Below, piece by piece: positions 33,903 to 46,673 of a stretch of 64,000 bases of DNA. Location: contig CAKAKS010000067.1 of assembly GCA_916700875.1 (NCBI GenBank), forward strand, positions 22,887,591-22,951,590, given 5' to 3'. The stretch comes from Sebastes aleutianus. Its lineage: Eukaryota; Chordata; Actinopteri; Perciformes; Sebastidae. The notes beneath the pieces are model-generated. The model was not told the origin of the DNA. It worked only from the letters and a program-made list of their open reading frames with translations, and made no database searches. The first letter of the stretch is position 1; each line of letters starts with the position of its first letter. The translations under genes were made by a program, and so were the position numbers.

Positions 33903-35480
33903 TTTTTACAGAAAGAGAAGCGAAGGCAATGTCTCCGATGAATTCAAGTACAGCCCACAGTGAAGAACATACAGCTGAGAGCAGTACAAAGCTAGATTGT
34001 GTGATTTAAAGGGAACTATGAAGTGACACAGAGCTGCTGCTGCTGCAGCACCACCCGAGAGCTGCAGGTATGGTCGCTGAGATAAGTGAAGCTGACAGGA
34101 CCCCACCCAGGCCACCGGCTGCACACTCAGTACAAAGGGAATACTGGGAAACTCAGTGTCCTCTACGTCGGTCTGCAAGACTGCTCGCTTATGATTGGCT
34201 GAAAGGTGTTCATTATTCCTGTGTAAGCAGACGTTTCCAGGAAAAGCTGCAGGACTGTGCAAAGGTTAATGGAAAGTTGTCTAGATTAAACATGCGGCGC
34301 TACGAATAACACAACCGTGTGTGTTTTTTCTGCATCACCATGAAAACGTTTCAGTTCAACTTAAAGCCCCATACAGTAGGTTCTCAGAACCTGGCAAACT
34401 GCACAATCCGGTAACTTCTGTGGTTTGACAGGATAAAAAAACAATCCAGCACACTGTAACACAGTCACTCAGTGTCTAGACAGAAGACTAGACTGGACTC
34501 ATTTCTGCAGGGTTTCTAAATCCTAAATTCATGCGTAATTACTTGAGGCTCATTCCTGTCCAAATAAACTATGAATGATTCCTTGTTTCAAGCGCAGACG
34601 AGATGGCTGACAAGTTATGCTGCCGGAATTACAACCTAGTTTATTATGAAGTCAATTCAAAAGCTGCTTGTCATGTTAGATAAGGTAAGCACATCCACGA
34701 AATAATCAGTAAGCTAATCAGTGTTCTTCGACAGGATGATACTTAGAACAGGATTGTGTGAACATGGCTGACTGCACATCCAGTGGCTGTTACTGAGGAG
34801 GAGCAGCATGTGTGTCAGGGACTCTGACTGTCTGACATAATGACAGATAACAGTGATAACAGAGGGGGCGAGTAACACTCTGGTACAGTATGTCAGGGTG
34901 AAGCAGAAGACAGAATTCACATGGTGAAATAAAACAATCTCTAGCCAGGCAACCTCTAATTAGGGCCCACAGAGCAAGATTCACACACTCATGTACTCGA
35001 CTAATGTTGCCTTATTTAGACTTGTGGAGTAATGGTGCAGCAGATTCATTGCACATATAAAATCTTGACAGCTGTCCTTTTATCCTTTTCCCAAGATAAT
35101 AATTAGTTTAATTTATGGATGAATACACATGGGCGGTCACTTGAATTTTGCAGAGGAATTATGGGCGTATTTTCACCCAATTAAAACAAGGGCCAAACTT
35201 CTGTCCTTGACTTGTTTAACCTCTCTCTACACACCAGTGAGACGGGTGGTGAAATATGGCTCCTGAACTGCTGAGTAGGACATTTTAAGCTAGCACTGTC
35301 AGCCGGCCTATTGTTGAGATGGCAAATTATCAGTTGAGTAATCCTAAATGTGGGTGCAGTGTGGTTTTAATGTTATGGGGAATGTAGTGTAAGTGTGGTG
35401 TAGCTAAGTGAAGGTCTAATGGAAACCTCCAGCGGGGGGGTCGGCCTGGGAGAAAAGGAATATAATACTGAAGACTAGAG
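33903..35480. other. Intron, no content recognised
   Basis: An open frame of 118 codons on the minus strand at 33906-34262 contains an Ala run from a GCTGCTGCTG tract and resembles nothing. Confidence 0.4.
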
Positions 35481-35489
35481 ATGTTCCCA

Positions 35490-36125
35490 TACCATTTTTT
35501 CCCTTCCTGATCCTGATTCCAATATCTGAACTTGCGTATCGGCCAAGTATGCAATCGATCTTCTGGAGGTTGTATCGGGCTCAGTTTTAAAGCTAACGTG
35601 CATCATATGAAACTAGAAAACCTAAAGAATTCATCGGTACCAACCATGTCACCTTAGATCATCGCTAAGATGGCTAAATAATGCTCCAAAATTTCGCTAA
35701 ATTTTGTCGAAGAAAAACTAGCATGGCCATTTTCAAAGGGGTCCCTTGACCTCTGACCTCAACATATGCGAATGAAAAATGGGTTCTAAGGGTACCCACG
35801 AGTCTCCCCTTTACAGACATGCCCACTTTATGATAATCACATGCAGTTTGGGGCAAGTCATAGTCAAGTCAGCACACTGACACACTGACAGCTGTTGTTG
35901 CCTGTTTGGCTTGAGTTTGCCATGTTATGATTTGAGCAAACTTTTTTTGCTAAATGCAGTACCTGTGAGGGTTTCTGGACAATATTTGTCATTGTTTTGT
36001 GTTGTTAATTGATTTCAAATAATAAATATATACATAGATTTGCATAAAGCAAACATATTTGCTCACTCCCATGTTAGTAAGAGTATTTAATATTTGACAA
36101 ATCTCCCTTTAAAGTACATTTTGAA
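35490..36125 (-). mobile_element. hAT-type element fragment, inverted copy
   Basis: Reverse complement of the family at 47892-48230. It shares GCTCAAATCATAACATGGCAAAC, GTCCAGAAACCCTCACAGGTAC and TTAAAGGGAGATTTGTC blocks (here as their complements at 35910-36115). Confidence 0.7.
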
Positions 36126-36204
36126 CAGATAAATGATTTGATTTAAAGGCACATTTATCCTCCCATTCTTCCAAAACCATGGCAAGATAATTAGTGTAGG
36201 GATT

Positions 36205-36345
36205 CATGCAGGCACCTTGGTGGTCTATGGGCTGACCACGTAACCGCAATGTCTCCCGTTCGAGTATGGGAGGTGACCTTGTGCATAAAATTTTCATCTC
36301 TTTATCCCCTCATTTCCTGTCTGCCCTCTAATAAGGCATAAAATC
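36205..36345 (+). mobile_element. tRNA-derived SINE
   Basis: GGTGGTCTATGGGC (box A-like, 36219-36232) and GTTCGAGTAT (box B-like, 36258-36267) have tRNA spacing. A TCATCTCTTTATCCCCTCATTTCCTGTCTG tail type follows, typical of teleost tRNA SINEs. The would-be tRNA arms do not pair well, so it is not a tRNA gene. Confidence 0.65.
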
Positions 36346-38945
36346 CCCCCCAATATTAAACAAAGTATTAAATCTTACACTAAGTATTAATAACAGACGG
36401 TCTTGTGATGGGATTTCAGCTGATTTTCATGTCAACAGTTAATAGTGTAGTGAAGTCATAAGCTAAAAATGCACTACAACACAAGGGGCTGATTCACACT
36501 TCTACGCAAGAGACATTATGAGAGAGAAGACGAGGAGAAACTGCAGGAGGCACAAAGAAAGAATGAAACTGACAACAAAGGGAGACACCAACGACTGGAA
36601 TATGTTTCTACTTTCCATTGATGTAACTGTGAACCAAGCTCCTTGCATTCCTTCCACGGGAAGGTCCGGAGGTAACGAGGCAATTATGTAAAAGTCTGAA
36701 CACTTGTTGATGCTCAACAAGTGGGTTTACGCATTACACGGCATGCCGAACGTCAGGGAGCAAAACAACAACCGACACAAAGGGCAGCCAGCGCCTCAGT
36801 GATATCATTAGCTTCGGGGTATGCACTAAAAATAGCCAACAGGTCTGTGTTGTTTCTGGAGTTGGTTTCAGCTAAAATCTACTCCAACAGTAGCAAAGTG
36901 TTACTAAACTGACATCTGGGTGTCGTCCAGATTAGCAAGGTCTCTGCAGTTTCCACCGAGGTGCCTATGAGACTCTGGTTCCCCAGTAATGGGCCATTAT
37001 CAAACCCAGAGCAGCCCAAAACAAACAGAGGCCTTTGGTAGATAATGCCCTTCAGACGTCACTGCAGACGCACAGAGGGTGACATGCGGGAGACACAGGC
37101 GACCTATGCAGGGGAGGCTGCCAGGCAGCGTCTCTCTGCTCTGCCCTCGGAAAACAAACAGCATTGTTGTAAAAAAAAAAGCTGCACAAAAGAAAGCTTA
37201 GTGCGAGCCGAGTGGAGTTTGCTGGAAATGGATGCAGGGAAGGAATGAATGGCGGGGCAGAGGGCTGTAGAAAAAGACGTGTGCTTGCGACGGAGATAAG
37301 AGTTTGTGTGTGTGTGATGGAGAAAGCCGTGCAGCTGTGTGTGTGTGTTGCATTTGGTTGCATGCCAAAAAAATCTGCTGCCGGCGACAGCAACGGCGTA
37401 AAGCTATTGTTAGTGCTTTGCCTTTTCGACTCAGTCTCTCTTGCCTCTGAAAGCTACTATTCATGACGAAGGCAGGGAGATACTACACAATGGATCTCCA
37501 TCTCTCACCCAACACTGCCCTGCCTATATGGAACAATAAACAAAACGTACTCAGTCTTTCCAGCCTCCACCCCTGAGCCGGTCCCACTTCATGTCACTAC
37601 TACAGCAAAGGTGGAATAGACTAGAGAAGGCCAAAGGTCTGTGGTGTTGCCATCATAGAGTCCCTCCTCCCTGCTTGGAGCAGGGAGGGTTAAACAACAG
37701 CGTGCATGGATGGAAATAATTGATAATGGCCTGGACGTCACACAGCTCATTAGACAACAACGTAAAGGTCGTAAAGGAGAGTTTGTTTTTCATGTAAAGA
37801 GGAAATGGGATTAGTCAGAGGGTGACATAAATGGGGATGGGGTGTGTGTGCATAGGTGTGTGTGTGAGTCAGAAGCTGCAAAGTCTATGTAAGTGGATAT
37901 TTGCATGTGCTTTTTATGCTATTTTTGGTTCACACACATTGTTGTTTAAAGCTAGTCGAGCTAATTAATGATAATGACAGTCTTTGTCTATTGAATACGC
38001 TACGTTATAATTATATTATTCCACGGAATCGATTGATTAAATTACGTAAAGGTCTTACAATAGGCTTGCACTGGAAGGCTAAAGTGAGGTAAAAGATATT
38101 AAGAAAAATACTTTGAAATTATTCAGCTGTGAAATCAATAGCAGCTACCAACCCTGTTAAACAGGACAAAGGGATTAGTGGTGGAAAAATGCAGGCTGCA
38201 CGATTTCCTCTGTCAGGAAGGTTAGAGAGGGAGAGGGAGAGAGAGAGAAAGCAAACAGCTTCCTATATGATCAGAAAATTATCAAATTTACTTTTCATTT
38301 CATATAGTGGTGATTCAGTTCATTCACTAAAAATCCTGCTTGTGCAGCTGAATTAGAAAGATCTCTGTGGAAACTATGGAGATCCCTGAGACGGACTCAC
38401 ACTATCACAAAGCCTTTCTTTAAAAAAACAGCTGAATATAAACAACAACCCCTCTTATGGCACCAGGATGCCCTATGAGGATGGATTTGCAGTTCTGCGT
38501 TAAGGGATTACAGCATATCTTTGAAGGATACGTGGAGCTCCTGACGTGTGCCTCTTCAAAGAAATACACGTCAGGACTGCAGCAGCTACAGAGACACCGT
38601 GTGGAAACCACAAGAACTGTGATCGCTCAGCTTGTGTTTTCTCCTACAAGTTTCAGGTGCCAGTGGAGACAGTTGAGAATGAAAACAACATTCAAGTCTA
38701 GAAAAGCCGTCTCCACTGCAAACCAGAATGTAAACACAGTGATTGCAGGCAGTACTCCTGCCTATTAGCATGAAAGAATGTAAACTCAGTTACTGTGAGG
38801 AGGAATATTATCAAAGCTCAATACAGCTGGTGCACGTATTAAATATGCAGCAATCTAGTTTCGCGAAAGGGGGAAAACCAATGCAGAACTATAAATCAAA
38901 AGGTATCTGCCGTTAACGCCGTGAATCAACTATAAATGCAGCTCT
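36346..38945. other. Intron, no content recognised
   Basis: GA-rich run at 38227-38250 and weak GT runs at 37300-37345 and 37840-37865. No exon or element ends. Confidence 0.4.
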
Positions 38946-38947
38946 AG

Positions 38948-39665
38948 CACAGCTGAAACGATATGTTGTTTAAAAAAATAGAGAACAATTTTTTATATTT
39001 TAGAGGTCGCATATTGTAGAAAGTGAGATTTCCATGTCTTTTTTTATTATAAAGCAGGTTTAGGTCTTAAATAAATACTGTGAAAGTATCAAAACGCTCA
39101 ATCCACGGAGAAATGCACACAGCCCATATTCAGAGAGTGTGCCTTTAAACGAGCCATCAGGACTTCCATAACGTTGTGATGTCACAACTATACAGTCACC
39201 GGTAGAAGTGCCGCTAAACTCTGTGTAGTTGACACACACAGTGAGTCCCTGTGACGCTGTAAAGACGGCGACAGCGCACACGCAGAAGACCAGAAACGCT
39301 GACCAATCAGAGCAGACTGGGCTTTTTGGGAGGGGGTCTTAAAGAGACAGGCGTTAAAACAGAGCGTTTCAGACAGAGGGTGAATACAGGTATATTCAGA
39401 CAGACAGTATGAGAAAAATAATGTGTTTTTTTAATATTAAAGCATGTTAACATGTTGTAGTAGAAACCAAAAATACAAGTATGAACCTGAAAATGAGCAT
39501 CATATGTCCCCTTTAAATCATGTTTCAAGTGAAATAGCAAAAAACTTGCTGGTTCCAGCTTCTCAAAAATGTGTATTTGATGGTAAATTATTTTTAGGTT
39601 TTCAACTGTTGATTGCACAAAATAAGCAATATGAAGATGCCGTCATTCCGGGTCGAACACAGCTC
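38948..39665. mobile_element. hAT-like MITE with nested element
   Basis: GCTGAAACGATATG opens the family at 38948. It is broken at about 39000 by a ~510-bp repeat (AGAGGTCGCATATTGTAGAAAG to ATGTCCCCTTTAA) shared with 54995-55505 and 56323-56700. The outer family resumes at 39518 (TTTCAAGTGAAATAGC, TGGTTCCAGCTTCTC). Confidence 0.6.
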
Positions 39666-40851
39666 TCTCGTGAAAACCTCATAAGACCTTGCATGTACAA
39701 TAATAAATGTAGCTGAATGTTAAATGTGTATACGTTTGCATGTGTAGATTTGTGCATTCATACACATATTTTCTCTTCGATTCTGCAGTGCATGCTATTT
39801 TAACTTCATTATCTTGAGTTTAATCGCTGTATATTTTTTCATGTTTTCTATTTTAGTACTATGTTATTATTACAGGTTGGCGGCTATTTGGCATTTGCAA
39901 CAATGGCTATTATCACCCATAAATGAAAAGGAAGCATAACTGAAACGGAAATTTGGGACACCGAGAGAAAAGCGAGTCTGCACCTGCATCCACATTTCAG
40001 AGCACTTATACCTCCGGTTGCACGAGACATTAGTCAATGTTTTGCAACCGCCTCATTAAATCGGTGGATATTTGAGAAGCCGTGCTCACTCTACTGTGTC
40101 GCTCTCAGGGTGAAATTTATTTGTCTACAAACTGCTGACCTTTGTCCTTATGGGTCAAAGTTCAACAGGCAGACCAGGACGGTGTAGGTATCGTTTTCTT
40201 TCCCGCGTCTGAGCAGCGGTTTCCCTTACTTGTGTGTCATCGCTGTACTGAACTTAGATAAGGGAAAGAACAGAGGGCTAGATATGAGAAAGGTGAAACC
40301 TGGAACACCTTCAATTTGGTTTAAATAGATTAAGAGTCATAAACTACCCCTAAGACAGAGCATCGGTCTATTTAGAACAATAGACTAACTGGTTGACAGC
40401 CTCTCAAATGAGAGAATGTGTTCCTTTCCTCAAACAAGCCACACAATGCTGAAAAGAAACAACTCTGAAAACACCTGAGGACTACAGGAAGCGTGTGATA
40501 ACTTTAGGAGTGATGAACGACGAGTCACATGCTCTCATAGTGTCTCTATCTACAGCACTGACTGCGTATAGTTCAGGACCCAATAATCCACATTATCTGC
40601 AAGAAAAGACAGGACATTTCTGAACAAACAAGGACAGGAATGACAGGCATGAGATTACTGCATGTGACAACTCAAGACAAGTCGCATGAGGAGAAACACA
40701 TGCACGTACACACACTCAAAAAACAGGAACAAGTTGGTGGAAAGTGTCCATACACGAAAGTCAAAAGTGCTGATGCTTAATTCCTCGAGTTATATAGAAA
40801 AACGCAAGAGTCACTGTGACAAATACACATACAGAATTTGAGTATTGACAC
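39666..40851. other. Intron, no content recognised
   Basis: Nothing with recognisable coding or element structure. Confidence 0.4.
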
Positions 40852-41992
40852 TAGGGCTGCAACTAACGAATATTTTCATTGTCGATTAATCTGTCGATTA
40901 TTTTCTCAATTAAGGTTAAAGTTGTCAGAAAATGGTGAAAATGTTGATTAGTGTTTCCCCAAATCCTGAGTGGAGCTTGTGGGGCAGGAAGAGAGAGGAG
41001 AGAGGGATCTTCTCTACGACCGTCTTTAATTATGGCATATTACTAATACTAATATGTCTCTCTCCAGCTCACTTATCTTAATTCCAACCAATACAATTGT
41101 CTTTACTATTTTACTCTTACTTAACGTTACGCTTAACTTCATAATATTTACTTTTTTTTAACTAAATCTATTATTTAATTTAATTTATTTTTCTCTCTTT
41201 TATTATTTTATAATTTTTTTTATTTATCTATTTTTTATTATTTATTAATTAATTATTTATTTTCTTTTTTCTCTTTCGTGTGACCAAGCCCAACATGGGG
41301 TGCGGGGGAGGTTGGGTTCCCTTTTCTATGTTTTTATTTCATGTCACGGACACTCAGTTATGTTTTGCATTTCATATGATGAACTTTGCCAATATCTCTG
41401 GTTGGCGTGAAGAGGAGGTCGTGTTGCCCTGTCTCTACCGGTTTGGCGTCGAGAGGAGGTCGTGCTGCTCTGGCTCTGATCTGTTTGGCAATGCCTGGAA
41501 GCTGCTTGACATCCTCCATGATCCACCTTCTCACATATGTTCACATTATACATATTCATTTTTGTCATGGATTGTCTATGTTGTATTTTCATTATGTTGT
41601 TACTCGGTACACACGACATCTATTGCACGTCTGTCCGTCCTGGAAGGGGGATCCCTCCTCTGTTGCACTTCCTGAGGATTCTTCCATTTTTTCTCCCTGT
41701 TAAAAGGTTTTTTTTTGGTTAACTTTTTCCTTATCCGATGTGAGGGTCGCGCTGTCAAGGACAGAGGGTGTTGTAGCCTGCACAGATTGTAAAGCAACCC
41801 GAGGCAAATTTGTTTATTTGTGATTTTGGGCTATACAAATAAAATTGACTTGACTAGACATGACTTGCCATATCTGAAAAAAAACAATGAAAAAGATTTG
41901 GTCAAGAAGAGGATTTTGACTTTTTATTCTTGAAAAATTACTAGCGATTAAATTAATAGTTGACAACTAATGGATTAATCGTTGCAGCTCTA
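40852..41992. mobile_element. hAT-like MITE with 8-bp TSD, containing a nested retroposon
   Basis: Ends TAGGGCTGCAACTAACG and AATCGTTGCAGCTCTA are inverted repeats. Perfect ATTGACAC duplications flank it (40844-40851 and 41993-42000). Its middle, about 40975-41868, is a different element. Confidence 0.88.
40975..41868 (+). mobile_element. Nested retroposon with TTGACTTGAC tail
   Basis: The 3' end reads GGGCTATACAAATAAAATTGACTTGAC, a typical teleost LINE/SINE 3' end with short repeat tail. The upstream part includes GAGGATTCTTCCATTTTTTC. The open frame at 41280-41675 has no reverse-transcriptase motifs. Confidence 0.65.
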
Positions 41993-42000
41993 ATTGACAC

Positions 42001-42788
42001 AGGTTAAAACAATATTAGAGTTAATATCTACTGATGAATAACCACTTCCAAACTGAATAGCACAACCAGTTCATGACTACATTCACACAAGGCCAGGTGA
42101 CTGATTTTATGATCGCTTTATGACAGAGTTGAAGGCCTTCTGGTCAGTGCAGAGCAGTAAGAGGGACTTAGTTCCTAGAAAGAGTCAAGGTCAGAAAAAC
42201 TCAGGATAAGTGAAAACTTTGATAACTTCATGACATCATCAAGGTTATCTTTTCAGACTTTGGAAAGCTCCCTTTAAAAGTCAAAGACGACATTATACAA
42301 CAGTTTTCACATGCTTTGTAGTACTTGTGACAAGTAAACTGAACTTGCATAAAACCCATATGAATGTCATCACTGTATAAAATCCCAACGAAAACCCCCC
42401 AAAACAACCCTGAAGTCACTCAGGGTGTCGCATTATGGGGCATTCAGTGTCATTCCAGAATTACCAGTCATGCCACTGAAAGTCAAAAGTACTTTTGGTT
42501 TTGTTTTTTAAACATCTGCAGAGTTACAGAGGCAGAAGACGCAGAGAGGGAAAGTGAAGAAGAACTGAAATTCCCGTAAACCATCTTTCATCATTTGAAA
42601 AAAATGTTCTAGTTCTCTAAAAAGAACTATTCAAATTAAAGGAAGACAGATAAATTAAGTAGATTCAGTATGGTTACACGACATTTAAGACAGTTAAATG
42701 TTAAAATACATCAAGAAGTAAGGCAGACAGACCCTCAGACAGATGCATTGACATACACACAGCCAGATTGACTTACAAAACCCCACTA

Positions 42789-42833
<45 letters not shown>

Positions 42834-43204
42834 GGGGTCTGAGATACTATTAATCAGAAGCCACATGAATGGCTGCTCCTCCCTCCGACTACCGCGACTC
42901 CGTTCATCTAACAGTTTCAAAGACATGTCGGGTGGAGGAAGAGGCTCACTCTGTGGGTCACACTGAGGCCACTTCCTCTGCAGCCCACCCCGAATCCCTT
43001 CAAAAATGATGTCTGCCTCCTCCTCATCCTCCCTCCGTCTCCCTTTACTTCCTCTCCCTTCATGCTCTATCCATTTCTCAGCACAACTCAGAGGTCACTG
43101 GGTCCACCTGTCTCATTCATACAAGTTTTTTTTTGTTAAAAAGGGACTGTGGACACTGCTTTGGGGTTAAAATCAAGGTTGCGTCCTTAGTCTCTGCAGA
43201 AGAA
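42001..43204. other. Intron with (CA)n
   Basis: (CA)20 at 42791-42831. No gene recognised. Confidence 0.5.
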
Positions 43205-43212
43205 GTAATAAG

Positions 43213-44310
43213 TAGGGCTGGGACGATACGCCTATCTCCCGATTTTATACTATCACCATATTTGGGTGCCAATTCGATTATTGCGATTATTAATTATTGT
43301 GATTCTATAAGAATTGCGATTCGATATTACGATTTATTGCAATTTTTGTTTCCTTTTTTAACACTAGACCATGGGTAAATGTTAAATCATACACTTCTAG
43401 GGACTTTTACTTTGGAAAATATCTAAATTAATACGGTAAAAATGTTTGATTTTCAGCATGTATGTAGTCAGAGATGTCCTGAGGTCAAATATATCAGTCC
43501 TTGTCAGGATTTTTTTTTTTTTTTTTCAGCAACCCAAAAATCAAAGAATAAAGACATTTCCCTCACAAATTAGTGTTTTTTTCTTTTTAATTTTTAAGGG
43601 ACTTGTAATGTTTTATACTTGTGGTAAATATAATCCAATCAATCTTATTTCCATATATGTATTTTGTATATAAAGTTCCCTTTGTTAACACCTTTTTGTT
43701 AAAAACCAGACGTGTATACTTCGGCTAACTTCGCTAAGTCCGTCGCTAGCTCTTACCGTTTGCTCCGTTCTCTTTATACAACCATGGTCAGCTCCATCGG
43801 GGCTGTTTGAATGCATTTAACATAAATGTCAGTATATAGGTGCTCTACTGTTGTAGCGTCGGCTGACTTGACCACGGAGATGAGAGGCTTGACCGCACGT
43901 TACAGCAATACGATAACGTTACCTGTCCATGACAGAGTTAGCATGCAGCTTTAGCCATGATGTCTAGCTCTGCTTTTCCTGCAATGTGTGAAACCTAATG
44001 TGTTTCCATACTTCACTGTATGTGTAGTGTTTTGGATTTTAAATTTGAGGGTGCAGGTCGTATACACATGGAACCTCCGCCGTTTTCTACTTTTTAGTTT
44101 CGGCTTGCTGCGGTTTGTTTTGGTTGACGGATACGGAATGGATATGACGTCACGTTACTCAGACTACAACAAAAAAAGCGGTAACTTCCTTCTACCTCCA
44201 CTTCGACTCAAATGAAGCAAATATATCGCTTCTGGCATTTCAAAATCTGTTTCAAAATCATTAAAAAAACATCGTCATACATAGGTGAATCGACTTTTTG
44301 CCCACCCCTA
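43213..44310. mobile_element. hAT-type non-autonomous element with 8-bp TSD
   Basis: Starts TAGGGCTGGGACGATAC and ends GCCCACCCCTA. Flanks GTAATAAG (43205-43212) and GTAACAAG (44311-44318) form an 8-bp duplication with one change. 1.1 kb, no transposase. Confidence 0.82.
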
Positions 44311-44318
44311 GTAACAAG

Positions 44319-45062
44319 ACAGTCATAATACACAGAAAGCTGCTTGGCTAAAGTAAAAAAACCTCCAACAAAACTCTACTGTGCTATAATCATCAGCATA
44401 TAGTGAACACAGAGAGAGGCTGCTTGCTCCTGGCAAGAAAAAAAATGTTCCACACCAAAAAAAAAAAAATGTTCCACACAATCAGATAAGTGTCTAGTTT
44501 TCAAATAAGGAGGCAGAGCAGAGGGAACATTGCTTATTTGTTACAGTCCAGAGAGGTAACTGCACAAGGAGCCACTGTACAAGAACTATCCCTGGACAAA
44601 ATGTGAGGCCTCGTTGCACCGTGCACCAGAACAGAGCTATATTAATCATAGCAAACAAAGCCTCGGAGCTCTTTAAATGTGACTCAATTTGAGTGTGAAT
44701 GAGGCACCTGATTTTCAGCAAATGAGACTGTGGACAAGGAGACAGGCGGTGATTGTGCATCTCTCTCTGACACCTGTTTCTGCTTGTTTGAGACACAGTA
44801 ACATAGTGTGGCGTCGGACAAAAACTTTGGGGCCCCGAGGCGACAAAAAGGGCGTGCGGTTTCTCCGCACAGACACTCGTAGATGCCCCCTTTGCCACAG
44901 GTGTCGAGCTCTTTTCCAGAGTCCCTCAGGCTCTGGGCCGCCTCAGCGAGGAAGCACACATACTGGCCTTTGTTTGGGATGCCAGCAAACTTCCCCATAG
45001 ACTCATAAAGGGCGCTAAAGAAATGAAAGAATCCATCAAAGTGACACTGTTTCTCCAGCCCA

Positions 45063-45113
<51 letters not shown>

Positions 45114-45841
45114 ATTCTACTATAAGTGTTATGAATGATTCATTTGTAATTGGAGCCTTTAAGATGATCTTTCCTCTAGTTAGCTCAAAAGCTGCTGAAA
45201 CTACAATCAACATATTCAGGACTTGTTGACAGATTCAAAAGGAAGTCATATCCATTACTATTCTTCATACCTGTCTGGCAGGAAGCGTGTTTATGCCGGT
45301 TGGACTCTCTCCCCATACTGACAGGATATGCCCATATTTGGGCTACGCTTTTATGAAATGCTGTGTGCTGTATGTCAGAGGAAATAACATAAGCGAGGAG
45401 AGTTTGTGTCCTCGCTAAAGGTGTGCCTTCCTGTGAGTGGGAGCACTTCAAAGCACTTCGCCCGGTCCAACCAGACAGAGGGATTGGCTTTACATCACAT
45501 TCCTACAGACATGTGCAGGTTTCATTTATCCTGAAATGTATGCATGAAGAAAAGTATACATGTTATCACAAAATTAAGAGCAGCAAAGAAAAAGGGATAA
45601 TTATTTATTGATTATTTCCAAAATGTAAAGGATTCTGTCTGTAAATATTTTAATATTGTGTCGACCAAGACAGCATCTGCTATCTGCTTAATAATATTGC
45701 ATTTGGCAACTATCTTTTAGCTAGATTCACATTATAAGCATGTGCTTAGCTTTAATTGTTGTTAATTATCTTTCTTTTTGTTCTTCTTGGCTTTGCATTT
45801 ATTGAGAAATGATGTAATTGTTTTTGGCTTTATTTCCAATG
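44319..45841. other. Intron with (CA)n
   Basis: (CA)n at 45065-45112 beside a 141-codon open minus-strand frame (44684-45109) that I do not recognise and consider fortuitous. Confidence 0.45.
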
Positions 45842-46372
45842 GAGTGCTGCAGGAATGAGTCCTAAAACCTGGAAATATTTAGCATTTTCGGTTCCCTCGT
45901 CTGGAAGTCAATGGGTTATTCGAATGGGTTCTTAGTTAAATGCCTGAAATAAGGTCTGTGGTTAACACAAGCTGAAGAGATTTTAATGTGTTGTTCTACG
46001 ACATAAAATACATCAGTTAATATCCCACTCATGAATTTTGAAGCCTTCATATGTCTTTAAAAACTACGGTTGCTAACAAGTGGCTAATATACTCGCATTC
46101 ATGCAGCCATGGTGTAGTTTGTTTATAGCCTAAGCCTGGCGATTGCATTCACGCTTCAAAAATCATAAAAGTGGTGTTCATTTGTGGAGATTATTTTACG
46201 GAACAAAACGTGTAAGTATCGTAAACGTGTGTTTGCCACAGAGTTTATTTTCTGTAATAATCCAAAAACCAATGGAAAAACATGATTGGCTTTTTGTCGA
46301 GGGAACCCAGGGCGATGCTAACTTCTTGGCATACAAAAATACGTCATCCCTGCACCACTCTATAGGGTCTTG
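45842..46372. mobile_element. Element with CTATAGAGTGCT ends, copy 2 (inverted)
   Basis: Reverse-oriented copy of 22030-22590. Ends GGAGTGCTGCAGGAATGAG and CCTGCACCACTCTATAG. Confidence 0.7.
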
Positions 46373-46611
46373 TCTGACTGTATCTTAATTCCTTGTCTCT
46401 ACAAAGCACTTGGTTTAAAAGTCTGAATATAAATAAAGATAAAAAAGCATATTCTTTTTTAGCAGCATCACTGTTAAGTATTGTAACTGCAGGTAGGTTA
46501 CCAACAAACAGCAGATGATCTACAGAGTAATGAATAACACTCTGCTTGTGTTGGTTACTATAGAGTCCTTCCAGTAAATAATCCAGACAGTAACACGATA
46601 TATAGGGGTGT

Positions 46612-46663
<52 letters not shown>
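46612..46663. repeat. (CA)n microsatellite
   Basis: About 26 CA units ending in CACGCACACGCAC. Confidence 0.97.

Positions 46664-46673
<10 letters not shown>

Noticed and set aside
33906..34262. 118-codon minus-strand open frame with Ala run
   Set aside because: The Ala run comes from a GCTGCTG tract. No splice sites or homology visible.
36205..36345. tRNA gene
   Set aside because: Box A and box B resemble tRNA, but acceptor and anticodon arms do not pair, and the tail is that of a SINE.
41280..41675. 131-codon open frame
   Set aside because: It lies wholly inside the nested retroposon at 40975-41868 and has no reverse-transcriptase or endonuclease motif.
44684..45109. 141-codon minus-strand open frame
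   Set aside because: It starts inside a (CA)n tract and I recognise no family. Cys-rich sequence looks like chance, though a protein search would settle it.
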